From: CAVYGN01 sp963796325
GTDB taxonomy: Bacteria > Spirochaetota > Brevinematia > Brevinematales > JAOACQ01
Length of the DNA stretch: 64,000 nt
Direction of reading: 5' to 3'
NCBI GenBank assembly: GCA_963796325.1
Contig: CAWCLF010000004.1
Coordinates: 62,001-126,000 of the forward strand
Shown here: piece after piece, positions 57,601-64,000 of the stretch
Layout: every line of letters begins with the position of its first letter
Numbering within the stretch: position 1 is the stretch's first letter
The notes under the pieces: generated by a model
The model's input: the letters and a program-made list of their open reading frames with translations, nothing else
The model's database searches: none
What the model was told of the DNA's origin: nothing
Position numbers and translations under genes: made by a program

Positions 57601-58772
57601 GGAAGGAATTTTTGAGTGAAAAAACCGTTTTCGTCCTCAAGGGCGGAACCGAAGTTAAATTCGGTAAAAAAGTATTTGTGCTTGTCGAGGATAAACAGAT
57701 ATTTATATTGGAATCCAGCGTCAATGAATATCCCATTAAAATCGGCTCCTTTATATATGTGAAGCAGGGGCAGGTTGTTAAAAAGGGCGAAAAGATCGCG
57801 GACTTCGATCCTTATAATGAAGTGTTTATCAGCGAACATGACGGTATTGTCGGTTTTGCAATGGATCAGGCAGACGGCGGTGAAGAAAAGAACAAAAACA
57901 TCCTGGTAATTTACAATGAAAAGAACAAGGAGCTTGAAAGATTCGTTCTTGTTCATGGGACCAGTCTGGCGGTTCCGGAAGGGGATGCCGTCAAACGCGG
58001 CGATATAGTTGCCAGGCGCCCTGTTGCCAAGAGAAGAACAAGGGATATAATCGGAGGCCTGCCGAGAGTAACGGAACTTTTCGAATCGAGAAAGCCCAAG
58101 AATATAGCGGTAATTTCCAAGGTTAACGGTTCTGTTGAGAACATCGAGCAGAAAAAGGGCAAATATATCATATGGATAAAGGCGACGAACGGTCTTCCGT
58201 TTTCCCATATCGTTCCGACAGGGAAAAACATTTTTGTAAGGATTGGCGACAAGGTCCAGGCAGGCGAATCGCTCTGTGACGGAGTCGTAAGCTCGCATGA
58301 TATCCTGAAAGTCCTGGGCTATACAAAAGTAAACGAATTTCTGCTTAACGAGATTCAATCGGTTTACAGGCTCCAGGGTGTGGATATCAACGAAAAGCAT
58401 ATAAGCGTGATTATAAGGCAGATGCTTAAAAAAGTGGAAGTTGTAAATCCGGGCGATACTGAATTTATAACAGGCCAGAATATAGATAAAAGCAAATTTT
58501 ATAAGGAAAACGAGAAAATAAAGAGCCAGGGAGGACAGGCGGCAAAAGCCAGGCCTATCCTGATGGGCCTTACGAAGGCGTCTTTATTTACGGAAAGTTT
58601 CCTTTCCGCAGCCTCGTTCCAGGAAACCCCCAGGGTATTATCGAGCGCGGCATTGAAGAGCGCAAGGGATAAGCTGGAAGGTTTGAAGGAAAATCTCGTT
58701 ATCGGGCAGCTTATACCTGCCGGAACAGGTATTAAGGATTACCAGACTATCAAGGTGAAAACCCTGGAGTAA
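54690..58772 (+). CDS. rpoC: RNA polymerase subunit beta'
   Basis: 1360 residues. The N-terminal zinc site ('CSCGKF...CDKCGVEVT'), the catalytic 'NADFDGDQMAVH' (three Asp for Mg), the bridge-helix region 'MMDSGARGSREQIRQLAGMRGLMAKPSG' and the second zinc site ('EADCG' and 'CESNHGVCGKCYG') are all present. 'GTQLTMRTFHIGG' is the trigger-loop region. A central insertion (about 960-1110) carries repeats of hybrid-motif type. AAAAGGAG precedes the ATG. Confidence 0.97.
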   Translation: MKGSTSFGAISIQLASSELIKNLSYGEVKKPETINYRTLRPERDGLFCERIFGPTKDYECSCGKFRSIRYKGIVCDKCGVEVTEAKVRRYRTGHIELAAPVAHIWYYRIVPSKIALLLDVAPADIQSILYFEKYIVIDPGETDLIQNQVLTDEEFEEYKEKYKEAFTADTGAVAIKKILKNLDLDVLIDALRNQVDSKLKVDKKVLKRLELAEEIRKSNNKSEWVILDIIPVIPPDLRPMVPLDGGRFATSDINDLYRRLINRNNRLRKLKSVNAPDIIIKNEMRMVQDAVDSLFDNSRRSHPVTGNGDRPLKSLSDILKGKQGRFRQNLLGKRVDYSGRSVIIVGPNLKLHQCGLPKLMALELFKPFVMRGLVEQGYAHNIKAAKRMIETEHELVWGILENAVKGHPVLLNRAPTLHRLGIQAFEPILIEEKAIQLHPLVCHAYNADFDGDQMAVHVPLTPEAQIEAWMLMLSSRNLLNPANGKPIVYPTQDMVLGIYFLTKPDNDSKPGRRYYDSVEEIFLVIETGKTNYNQKIKFRVNDKVIETTYGRVIFNEIMPKGMDFINDTMTSKKIETLIASCYKLYGIKETAFLVDSLKTLGFKYSTIYGVTIAVSDVEIPEEKYAIVEKTEKEVEKTEDNARKGLITHDEKYNQVIDLWASANEKVKKLVEAKLKESDRGFNSLYAMMDSGARGSREQIRQLAGMRGLMAKPSGEIIELAIKSNFKEGLSVLEYFISSHGARKGLADTALKTADAGYLTRKLVDISHDVVVTEADCGTVKGIDISAIKEGDEVIKPLKERILGQVVVSNIYDPRNGDLLVSANELLDEEKTKKIEDAGIEVIKIRSVLTCESNHGVCGKCYGWDLSARSLVNIGEAVGIIAAESIGQPGTQLTMRTFHIGGTAATQLEESELKLTYDSFIVELPENLISREVDGKEKVIVPRKSYVKVRKIINVYDKEEVEDLKELPALDGKEFLSEKTVFVLKGGTEVKFGKKVFVLVEDKQIFILESSVNEYPIKIGSFIYVKQGQVVKKGEKIADFDPYNEVFISEHDGIVGFAMDQADGGEEKNKNILVIYNEKNKELERFVLVHGTSLAVPEGDAVKRGDIVARRPVAKRRTRDIIGGLPRVTELFESRKPKNIAVISKVNGSVENIEQKKGKYIIWIKATNGLPFSHIVPTGKNIFVRIGDKVQAGESLCDGVVSSHDILKVLGYTKVNEFLLNEIQSVYRLQGVDINEKHISVIIRQMLKKVEVVNPGDTEFITGQNIDKSKFYKENEKIKSQGGQAAKARPILMGLTKASLFTESFLSAASFQETPRVLSSAALKSARDKLEGLKENLVIGQLIPAGTGIKDYQTIKVKTLE

Positions 58773-58849
58773 GGCTTTCCTTTATTTGCTCCAATTTAAA
58801 CCGGATAGGTGTCGAACGCAGAAGAGGTATATGCCGAATCTGTTAAAAG

Positions 58850-58878
58850 TTGACAGGAAAGGGTGCATTTATTATAAT
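58850..58878 (+). promoter_or_regulatory. Perfect-consensus sigma70 promoter of the str operon
   Basis: TTGACA (58850-58855), exactly 17 bp, and TATAAT (58873-58878), matching the sigma70 consensus in all twelve bases. It lies 42 bp before rpsL and so would drive rpsL-rpsG-fusA-tuf-rpsJ-rplC independently of rpoBC. Confidence 0.8.
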
Positions 58879-58920
58879 ATGTCCCTTGTCCATAGAACTA
58901 TGAAGAAGGGGTTACCCATT

Positions 58921-59295
58921 ATGCCGACTATTAATCAATTAGTCAGGAAGGGAAGGAAATCGATTAAAGCCAAGTCTAAATCGCCAGCCCTTCAATCCAA
59001 CCCCCAGAAAAGAGGGGTGTGCGTCAGGGTTACTACCATGACTCCCAAGAAGCCGAACTCCGCGCTTCGAAAAATAGCGAGAGTAAGGCTTGTCCAGGGT
59101 CTTGAAGTAACAGCATATATACCGGGCATCGGCCATAACCTGCAGGAACATTCGGTTGTTCTTATCAGGGGAGGCAGGGTCAAAGACCTTCCCGGAGTCA
59201 GGTATCATATTATCAGGGGAACGCTCGATTCTATGGGTGTGGAGAAGAGAAAGAGCAGCCGTTCCAAGTACGGCGCCAAAAAAGCAAAATCATAA
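58921..59295 (+). CDS. rpsL: Ribosomal protein S12
   Basis: 124 residues from the ATG at 58921; the frame extends upstream, but that part covers the promoter. 'PTINQLVRKGR', 'TPKKPNSALRKIARVRL' and 'KDLPGVRYHIIRG' hold the decoding-centre residues, with Lys at both streptomycin positions (sensitive-type). It is the first gene of the str operon. Confidence 0.97.
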   Translation: MPTINQLVRKGRKSIKAKSKSPALQSNPQKRGVCVRVTTMTPKKPNSALRKIARVRLVQGLEVTAYIPGIGHNLQEHSVVLIRGGRVKDLPGVRYHIIRGTLDSMGVEKRKSSRSKYGAKKAKS

Positions 59296-59315
59296 GCTTG
59301 TGAGGGTGTATAGAT

Positions 59316-59786
59316 ATGCCTAGAAAAAAAAGAGTATATGGAAAAAGAATATTGATCGATCCGAAATATAAGAACCTGATGGTTCTGAAACTTATCAACC
59401 GCATTATGCTGGACGGCAAGAAAAACATCGCTTCCGGCATAGTTTACGGCGCGATTGATTTTCTCGCCGAAAAGACAGGCGAAGAAGGCATAACCGCTTT
59501 CGATAAGGCTTTGATGAATATCAGGCCTCCCGTCGAAGTAAGATCGAGGAGAGTCGGGGGAGCCACATACCAGGTTCCTACGGAAGTAAGGCCCGAAAGG
59601 CAGAACTCGCTTACCCTCAGGTGGCTTGTCAACCTTTCAAGGGATAGAAAAGAACACTCTATGATAGAGAAACTGGGCAGGGAACTTTTAGATGCTTATA
59701 ATAATACTGGATCCTGCGTAAAAAAGAAGATCGATACTATCAAGATGGCTGAAGCGAACAAGGCTTTTGCGCATTACAAGTGGTAA
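59316..59786 (+). CDS. rpsG: Ribosomal protein S7
   Basis: 156 residues, full length. 'PRKKRVYGKRILIDPKYKNLMVLKLINRIM' at the N-terminus, 'RVGGATYQVPTEVRPERQNSLTLRWLV' in the middle and 'EANKAFAHYKW' at the end are typical uS7. It assembles the 30S head. It is 9 bp before fusA. Confidence 0.97.
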   Translation: MPRKKRVYGKRILIDPKYKNLMVLKLINRIMLDGKKNIASGIVYGAIDFLAEKTGEEGITAFDKALMNIRPPVEVRSRRVGGATYQVPTEVRPERQNSLTLRWLVNLSRDRKEHSMIEKLGRELLDAYNNTGSCVKKKIDTIKMAEANKAFAHYKW

Positions 59787-59795
59787 GAGGAGAAT

Positions 59796-61877
59796 ATGGC
59801 ATCTGAAAAATCCATCCCTCTGCAGTTCGTCAGGAACATCGGCATCGCTGCGCACATTGATGCCGGTAAAACGACGGTAAGCGAGAGAATATTATTTTAT
59901 ACGGGCAAAACTCATAAGATAGGCGAGGTCCACGAAGGGGCCGCCGAAATGGACTGGATGGTACAGGAACGGGAAAGAGGCATAACGATTACGAGCGCCG
60001 CGACCACATGCTTCTGGAAGGATTATAAGATCAATCTTATCGATACTCCGGGTCATGTCGATTTTACCGCCGAAGTTGAAAGATCGCTTCGCGTTCTTGA
60101 CGGTGCAGTGGCTGTATTCGACGGCGGCGAAGGGGTTGAGCCTCAGTCCGAAACCGTATGGCGCCAGGCGGACAAGTACGAAGTGCCCAGAATTGCATTT
60201 ATTAATAAAATGGATAAAATAGGGGCAGACTTTTATAAGTCTGTCATTTCGATGGAAAAGAAGCTTGGCGTGAAAGCCGTGCCGATCCAGCTCCCTATAG
60301 GCTCCGAAAGCGATTTCAAAGGAGTAGTCGACATTATTGAACGCAAGGCTTATATGTGGCCTGAAGACGATTCCGAAGGGATAAATTTCAACGAAGTGGA
60401 AATACCTGAAAATTTGAAGGAAAAGATCGAGCTGTTCAGGGTTTCGCTTATGGACCACGTTTGCGACGGAAACGACGATCTCATGGAAAAATACATCGAA
60501 GGAAAAGAAATTACAATAGAAGAGATAAAGAAAGGGTTGAGGAAGCTTACAATTTCCAATAGCCTTTTCCCCGTTGTCTGCGGCAGCGCCCTGAAAAACA
60601 AGGGCGTTCAGCTGCTGCTTGATGCGGTTCTCGATTACCTTCCTTCGCCGCTGGATGTCCCGCCTTTGAAGGGGACAAACACCAGGACGGAAAAGGAAGA
60701 AACAGCGCTGCCCAATGCTGAAGAACCGTTTTGCGGTCTGGCTTTCAAGGTCATGGTGGACAGTTACGTAGGGAAGCTCGTTTTTGTAAGGGTATATTCA
60801 GGCACCCTGGAAAAGGGAAGTTATATTTACAATGTAAATAAAAGGCAAAAGGAAAGGGTCGCAAGGCTTTTACGCATGCATGCCAATAAAAGGGAAGAAA
60901 TAGACAGTGTCTCGGCGGGCGATATCGTTGCCGTCGTCGGGATAAAAGATACCGTTACCGGGGATAGCATTTCCGCCGAAGAAAGGCCGCTGATGCTTGA
61001 AGCCATTGATTTCCCGGAACCTGTCATTTCTGTCGCTATTGAACCGAAAACGAAGGAAGAAATTGACAAGATGGGCGAGAGCTTGAAGAAGCTCCAGGAG
61101 GAAGACCCGACTTTCAAGGTTAAAACCGATGAGGAAACAAACCAGACCCTCATATATGGAATGGGAGAACTCCATCTTGAGATCATTGTCGATAGAATGG
61201 TGCGTGAATTTAAAGTACAGGCGAATATCGGTAAACCCCAGGTTGCATACAGGGAAACGATTAAAAAGCACGCAAAATCCGAGGGCAAGTACATACGCCA
61301 GAGCGGCGGAAGAGGCCAGTACGGGCATGTCATGCTCTCGATCGAACCTATGGAAAAAGGCAAGGGCTTTGAATTCGAGGACCGGATCGTGGGAGGACAT
61401 GTTCCGAAGGAATTTATTCCTGCGATCAGGAAGGGAATTGAGGAAGCTACGGCGAGCGGGATAATAGGCGGTTATCCGGTTGTGGATATAAAGGCCGCCG
61501 TTTATGACGGATCGTACCACGAGGTCGATTCATCCGAAATGGCTTTTAAAATTGCAGCATCCAAAGCTTTTAAAGAAGCTATGGGAGCAGCCGATCCTGT
61601 CCTTCTTGAACCGATAATGAAGGTCGATGTACTGGTTCCGGAGGATTACCTCGGCGATGTAATAGGTGACCTCTCTTCCCGAAGGGCAAAGATAAACGGC
61701 ATGGAACCGAAAGGTAATTCAAGGCTTATAACGAGCCATGTTCCGCTCGGAGAAATGTTCGGCTATACGACGGTCCTGCGCTCCATTACACAGGGAAGGG
61801 GAACTTCCGTAATGGCTTTCGACCATTACAGTGAAGTGCCCAAAAATCTTTACGATACGATAATAAAGGCTGAATAA
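59796..61877 (+). CDS. fusA: Elongation factor G
   Basis: 693 residues, the normal length. G1 'AHIDAGKTT', effector loop 'QERERGITITSAA' (canonical, unlike the EF-Tu downstream), G3 'DTPGHVDFT' and G4 'NKMDKIGADF' are present. The C-terminal translocase domains include 'RGQYGHVMLSIEP' and 'MFGYTTVLRSITQGRGTSVMAFDHYSEVP'. It drives ribosomal translocation and, with RRF, recycling. Confidence 0.97.
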   Translation: MASEKSIPLQFVRNIGIAAHIDAGKTTVSERILFYTGKTHKIGEVHEGAAEMDWMVQERERGITITSAATTCFWKDYKINLIDTPGHVDFTAEVERSLRVLDGAVAVFDGGEGVEPQSETVWRQADKYEVPRIAFINKMDKIGADFYKSVISMEKKLGVKAVPIQLPIGSESDFKGVVDIIERKAYMWPEDDSEGINFNEVEIPENLKEKIELFRVSLMDHVCDGNDDLMEKYIEGKEITIEEIKKGLRKLTISNSLFPVVCGSALKNKGVQLLLDAVLDYLPSPLDVPPLKGTNTRTEKEETALPNAEEPFCGLAFKVMVDSYVGKLVFVRVYSGTLEKGSYIYNVNKRQKERVARLLRMHANKREEIDSVSAGDIVAVVGIKDTVTGDSISAEERPLMLEAIDFPEPVISVAIEPKTKEEIDKMGESLKKLQEEDPTFKVKTDEETNQTLIYGMGELHLEIIVDRMVREFKVQANIGKPQVAYRETIKKHAKSEGKYIRQSGGRGQYGHVMLSIEPMEKGKGFEFEDRIVGGHVPKEFIPAIRKGIEEATASGIIGGYPVVDIKAAVYDGSYHEVDSSEMAFKIAASKAFKEAMGAADPVLLEPIMKVDVLVPEDYLGDVIGDLSSRRAKINGMEPKGNSRLITSHVPLGEMFGYTTVLRSITQGRGTSVMAFDHYSEVPKNLYDTIIKAE

Positions 61878-61912
61878 AATAATACGTTTAATACAAGAGA
61901 GGAGGCGATACA

Positions 61913-63133
61913 ATGGCAGAAGGAAAATTTGAAAGAACCAAGCCGCATTTAAATGTAGGAACAATCGGTCATGTTGACCATGGTAAAACGACATTGACTG
62001 CAGCCCTTACAAAATATTCTGAAATCATGGGGCTGGCCAAGTTCGTATCATACGATAATGTAGCTAAAGCCTCGGAATCTCAGGGACGCCGTGATGATAC
62101 GAAAATCCTGACAATTGCAACTTCTCATGTGGAGTATAATACTGCAAAAAGACATTATGCGCATGTTGACTGCCCGGGCCATGCCGACTATGTAAAGAAC
62201 ATGATCACCGGTGCGGCCCAGATGGATGGTGCTGTGCTTGTTGTAGCCGCTACCGACGGTGTAATGCCCCAGACAAGGGAACATGTCCTTCTGGCCAGGC
62301 AGGTTGATGTTCCTTCGATCATAGTATTCATCAATAAAGTTGACATGATAGCTGAAGCTGACAAGGAATTGATCGATCTTGTGGAAATGGATATAAGGGA
62401 TCTTTTAACCCAGTATAAATTTCCGGGTAATGAAACGCCCGTTATCAGGGGTTCTGCATATAAAGCGTTAACAAGCACGTCGAAGGACGGCAACGCCCCG
62501 GAATTTGCATGTATAAAGGAACTTCTTGACGCGATGGACAATTATTTTAAAGAACCGCCGAGGGAAAACGACAAGCCTTTCCTTATGCCTATAGAAGACA
62601 TCTTTTCAATCACAGGCAGGGGAACCGTTGCTACGGGAAGAATTGAAAGAGGCAAAATCAAGGTCGGCGAAGAAGTTGAAATCGTCGGCTATCATGACAG
62701 TTCAAAATCTGTTGTAACAGGCGTTGAAATGTTCAGAAAGATCCTTGACGAAGGTATGGCCGGAGATAATGTAGGGCTTTTACTTAGAGGCGTCGATAAA
62801 GAAGCGATCAGAAGGGGTATGGTCCTTGCAAAACCGGGTTCGATTACCCCCCATATGAAATTCAAGGGTGAAGTATATGTACTGAAGCCTGAGGAAGGGG
62901 GAAGAAAATCACCTTTCCATGTAGGATACAGACCCCAGTTTTACATGAGTACGGCGGATGTCACGGGTAATATCGGAGCTATCCAGGGCGCGGATATGGT
63001 TATGCCCGGAGATAACATCAATATGACCATTGAACTCATTACTAAAGTCGCTGTCGAAAAAGGAATGCGTTTTGCTATCAGGGAAGGCGGAAGAACTATC
63101 GGTTCAGGCGTCGTTACCGAAATAGTTGAATAA
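61913..63133 (+). CDS. tuf: Elongation factor Tu with atypical switch I
   Basis: 406 residues. The G1 loop 'GHVDHGKTT' (20-28), 'DCPGHADYVKNM' (86-97) and 'NKVDM' are standard, and domains II and III are normal ('GRGTVATGRIERG', 'RFAIREGGRTIGSGVV'). Switch I (about residues 45-70) differs. Instead of the usual IDNAPEEKARGITI it reads VAKASESQGRRDDTKILTI, five residues longer than in E. coli. The Mg-coordinating Thr is kept (Thr67 for E. coli Thr62) but the conserved Arg-Gly before it is Lys-Ile. GGAGG lies nine bases before the ATG. It is the only tuf in the window. Confidence 0.95.
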   Translation: MAEGKFERTKPHLNVGTIGHVDHGKTTLTAALTKYSEIMGLAKFVSYDNVAKASESQGRRDDTKILTIATSHVEYNTAKRHYAHVDCPGHADYVKNMITGAAQMDGAVLVVAATDGVMPQTREHVLLARQVDVPSIIVFINKVDMIAEADKELIDLVEMDIRDLLTQYKFPGNETPVIRGSAYKALTSTSKDGNAPEFACIKELLDAMDNYFKEPPRENDKPFLMPIEDIFSITGRGTVATGRIERGKIKVGEEVEIVGYHDSSKSVVTGVEMFRKILDEGMAGDNVGLLLRGVDKEAIRRGMVLAKPGSITPHMKFKGEVYVLKPEEGGRKSPFHVGYRPQFYMSTADVTGNIGAIQGADMVMPGDNINMTIELITKVAVEKGMRFAIREGGRTIGSGVVTEIVE

Positions 63134-63150
63134 TGTGAAGAGGTTGTACT

Positions 63151-63453
63151 GTGAGTAGAATACGAGTGAGACTTAAAGCTTATGATGTTAACCTGATCGA
63201 TAAATCTGCAAAGTCGATAGTCGAATCTGTGAAGAGCAAGGGGGGAAGGGTCTCGGGACCTATTCCCCTTCCTACGCGGATAAAAAAATACACGGTATTA
63301 ACATCACCGCATGTCAATAAGGATGCCCGTGAACAGTTTGAAATGAGGGTTCATAAAAGGCTGATCGACATACTTGATCCCAGTTCCGATCTTGTCAATG
63401 CGCTGATGGAATTACAGCTCCCGGCTGGAGTGGAAGTTGAGATCAAGCAATAA
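63151..63453 (+). CDS. rpsJ: Ribosomal protein S10
   Basis: 100 residues from a GTG with GAAGAGG before it. 'IRVRLKAYDVNLIDKSAKSIVESVKSKGGRVSGPIPLPTR' and 'RLIDILDPSSDLVNALMELQLPAGVEVEI' are typical uS10. It begins the S10 ribosomal operon, here directly after tuf (17 bp). Confidence 0.96.
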   Translation: MSRIRVRLKAYDVNLIDKSAKSIVESVKSKGGRVSGPIPLPTRIKKYTVLTSPHVNKDAREQFEMRVHKRLIDILDPSSDLVNALMELQLPAGVEVEIKQ

Positions 63454-63478
63454 GAATTAAGGCATAGGTGGAAATATC

Positions 63479-64000
63479 ATGAAGGCAAAGAAAGTTGGAA
63501 TATTAGGCAGGAAGCTGGGCATGACCGAAATGTACTGGAATGACAGCATGGTCGGTGTTACGGTTGTTGATTTCTCCGGCCTTACATATCTTGGGCAGAG
63601 GACCGGTCAAAAAGACGGTTATAATGCTGCAATAGTGGGTCTTGGAGTTGAAAAAGGCCGCAACAAAGGCTGCATCAGGGAAATCAGGATGGAAAACAGC
63701 GCGGCTTATGAAAACGGAACTTATCTGGACCTTTTTGATAATATTAAGAAGGTAGATGTGATAGGCATTATGAAAGGCCGCGGCTTTACCGGAGCTATGA
63801 AGCGCCACGGTTTTCATGGAGGACCTGCTTCGCATGGCGCCAAACACTGGCACAGAAGAACGGGTTCGGTAGGCGGGCATACATTCCCGGCGAAAACATG
63901 GCGGGGTCAGAAAATGCCCGGCCATTACGGCAATGTCAGGGTATGCACTTTGAGCCAGGACCTTGTGAAGCTTGATAAGGAAAAGAAATTGATATTCATC
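63479..64000 (+). CDS. rplC: Ribosomal protein L3 (3' end beyond window)
   Basis: 174 residues are visible from the ATG at 63479 (AGGTGG upstream), open to the last base. 'GILGRKLGMTEMY' at the N-terminus, 'IMKGRGFTGAMKRHGFHGGPASHGA' and 'WRGQKMPGHYGN' near residues 140-155 mark uL3 and its peptidyl-transferase-proximal loop. The acid run before that loop reads 'HWHRRTGSVGGHTFPAKTW', a usual form for the family. It is the second gene of the S10 operon. Confidence 0.94.
   Translation, partial: MKAKKVGILGRKLGMTEMYWNDSMVGVTVVDFSGLTYLGQRTGQKDGYNAAIVGLGVEKGRNKGCIREIRMENSAAYENGTYLDLFDNIKKVDVIGIMKGRGFTGAMKRHGFHGGPASHGAKHWHRRTGSVGGHTFPAKTWRGQKMPGHYGNVRVCTLSQDLVKLDKEKKLIFI

Noticed and set aside
57576..58400. 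274-residue antisense frame within rpoC
   Set aside because: It is a shadow of rpoC coding sequence.

Overview
This is about 64 kb of ordinary-density bacterial DNA, apparently chromosomal, from an anaerobic diderm bacterium. It carries a complete multi-subunit [FeFe]-hydrogenase with two of its maturases, a TolC/MacA/MacB-type efflux set (which implies an outer membrane), lipoproteins, and a ribosomal-protein/RNA polymerase super-cluster. The lineage is not clear from sequence reading alone. The EF-Tu has an unusual switch I, and a LacI-type-sensor/histidine kinase/GGDEF hybrid recalls spirochaetes or uncultured candidate phyla. I do not commit to a phylum.

Layout. 1-6.0 kb (minus): a polysaccharide locus with a secreted GH-A-type hydrolase (cut by the window edge), a cellulose-synthase-like GT2, a PEGA/beta-propeller protein and a lipoprotein glycosidase. 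6.1-7.1 kb: an M14 carboxypeptidase. 7.2-11.8 kb: a TolC-MacA-MacB efflux operon with MacB split into ATPase and permease. 11.9-16.3 kb: the NAD-linked hydrogenase operon hydC, a thioredoxin-like [2Fe-2S] protein, hydB and hydA. 16.3-20.1 kb (minus): a pterin/folate operon (FAD oxidoreductase, pterin-carbinolamine dehydratase, FolM/PTR1-like reductase, folB, folK, folE). 20.2-24.2 kb: thioesterases, a CMD-family protein, DedA, ArsR, a ferritin-VIT1 fusion and a GNAT. 24.4-26.3 kb: archease-rtcB RNA repair. 26.3-32.0 kb (minus): a lipoprotein, an epimerase, a YcxB-like protein and a 1249-residue hybrid signalling protein. 32.2-34.4 kb: mtaB and a SurA-like protein. 34.4-36.8 kb (minus): a GH94 phosphorylase. 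37.2-41.1 kb: an unrecognised coiled-coil protein and a frameshifted PAS-GGDEF protein. 41.1-45.2 kb (minus): the hydrogenase maturation operon (TM1266-type regulator, hydG, hydE, aspartase-like lyase). 46.2-64 kb (plus): aroA, tRNA-Thr, rpmG, tRNA-Trp, secE, nusG, rplK, rplA, rplJ, rplL, rpoB, rpoC, rpsL, rpsG, fusA, tuf, rpsJ and rplC (cut by the window end).

The two hydrogenase loci, 25 kb apart, belong together: HydABC needs HydE, HydG and HydF, but no hydF is present in the window. The lyase in the maturation operon may supply ammonia for the H-cluster bridging ligand (inference).

The most distinctive unexplained signal is a family of degenerate 7-bp tandem repeats (unit roughly AGTCGAC/AGTCGAG). 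They are often folded back as inverted arrays. They sit in intergenic gaps at 36.9-37.2, 46.05-46.15, 47.8-47.9, 49.95-50.0 and 51.06-51.1 kb, several of them inside the ribosomal/RNA polymerase operon. One array is flanked by a 7-bp direct repeat, and another sits between perfect 10-bp inverted repeats. They resemble the heptanucleotide STRR repeats known from cyanobacteria. A second point of interest is the EF-Tu switch I, which lacks the usual ARG(I) effector-loop sequence and is 5 residues longer.
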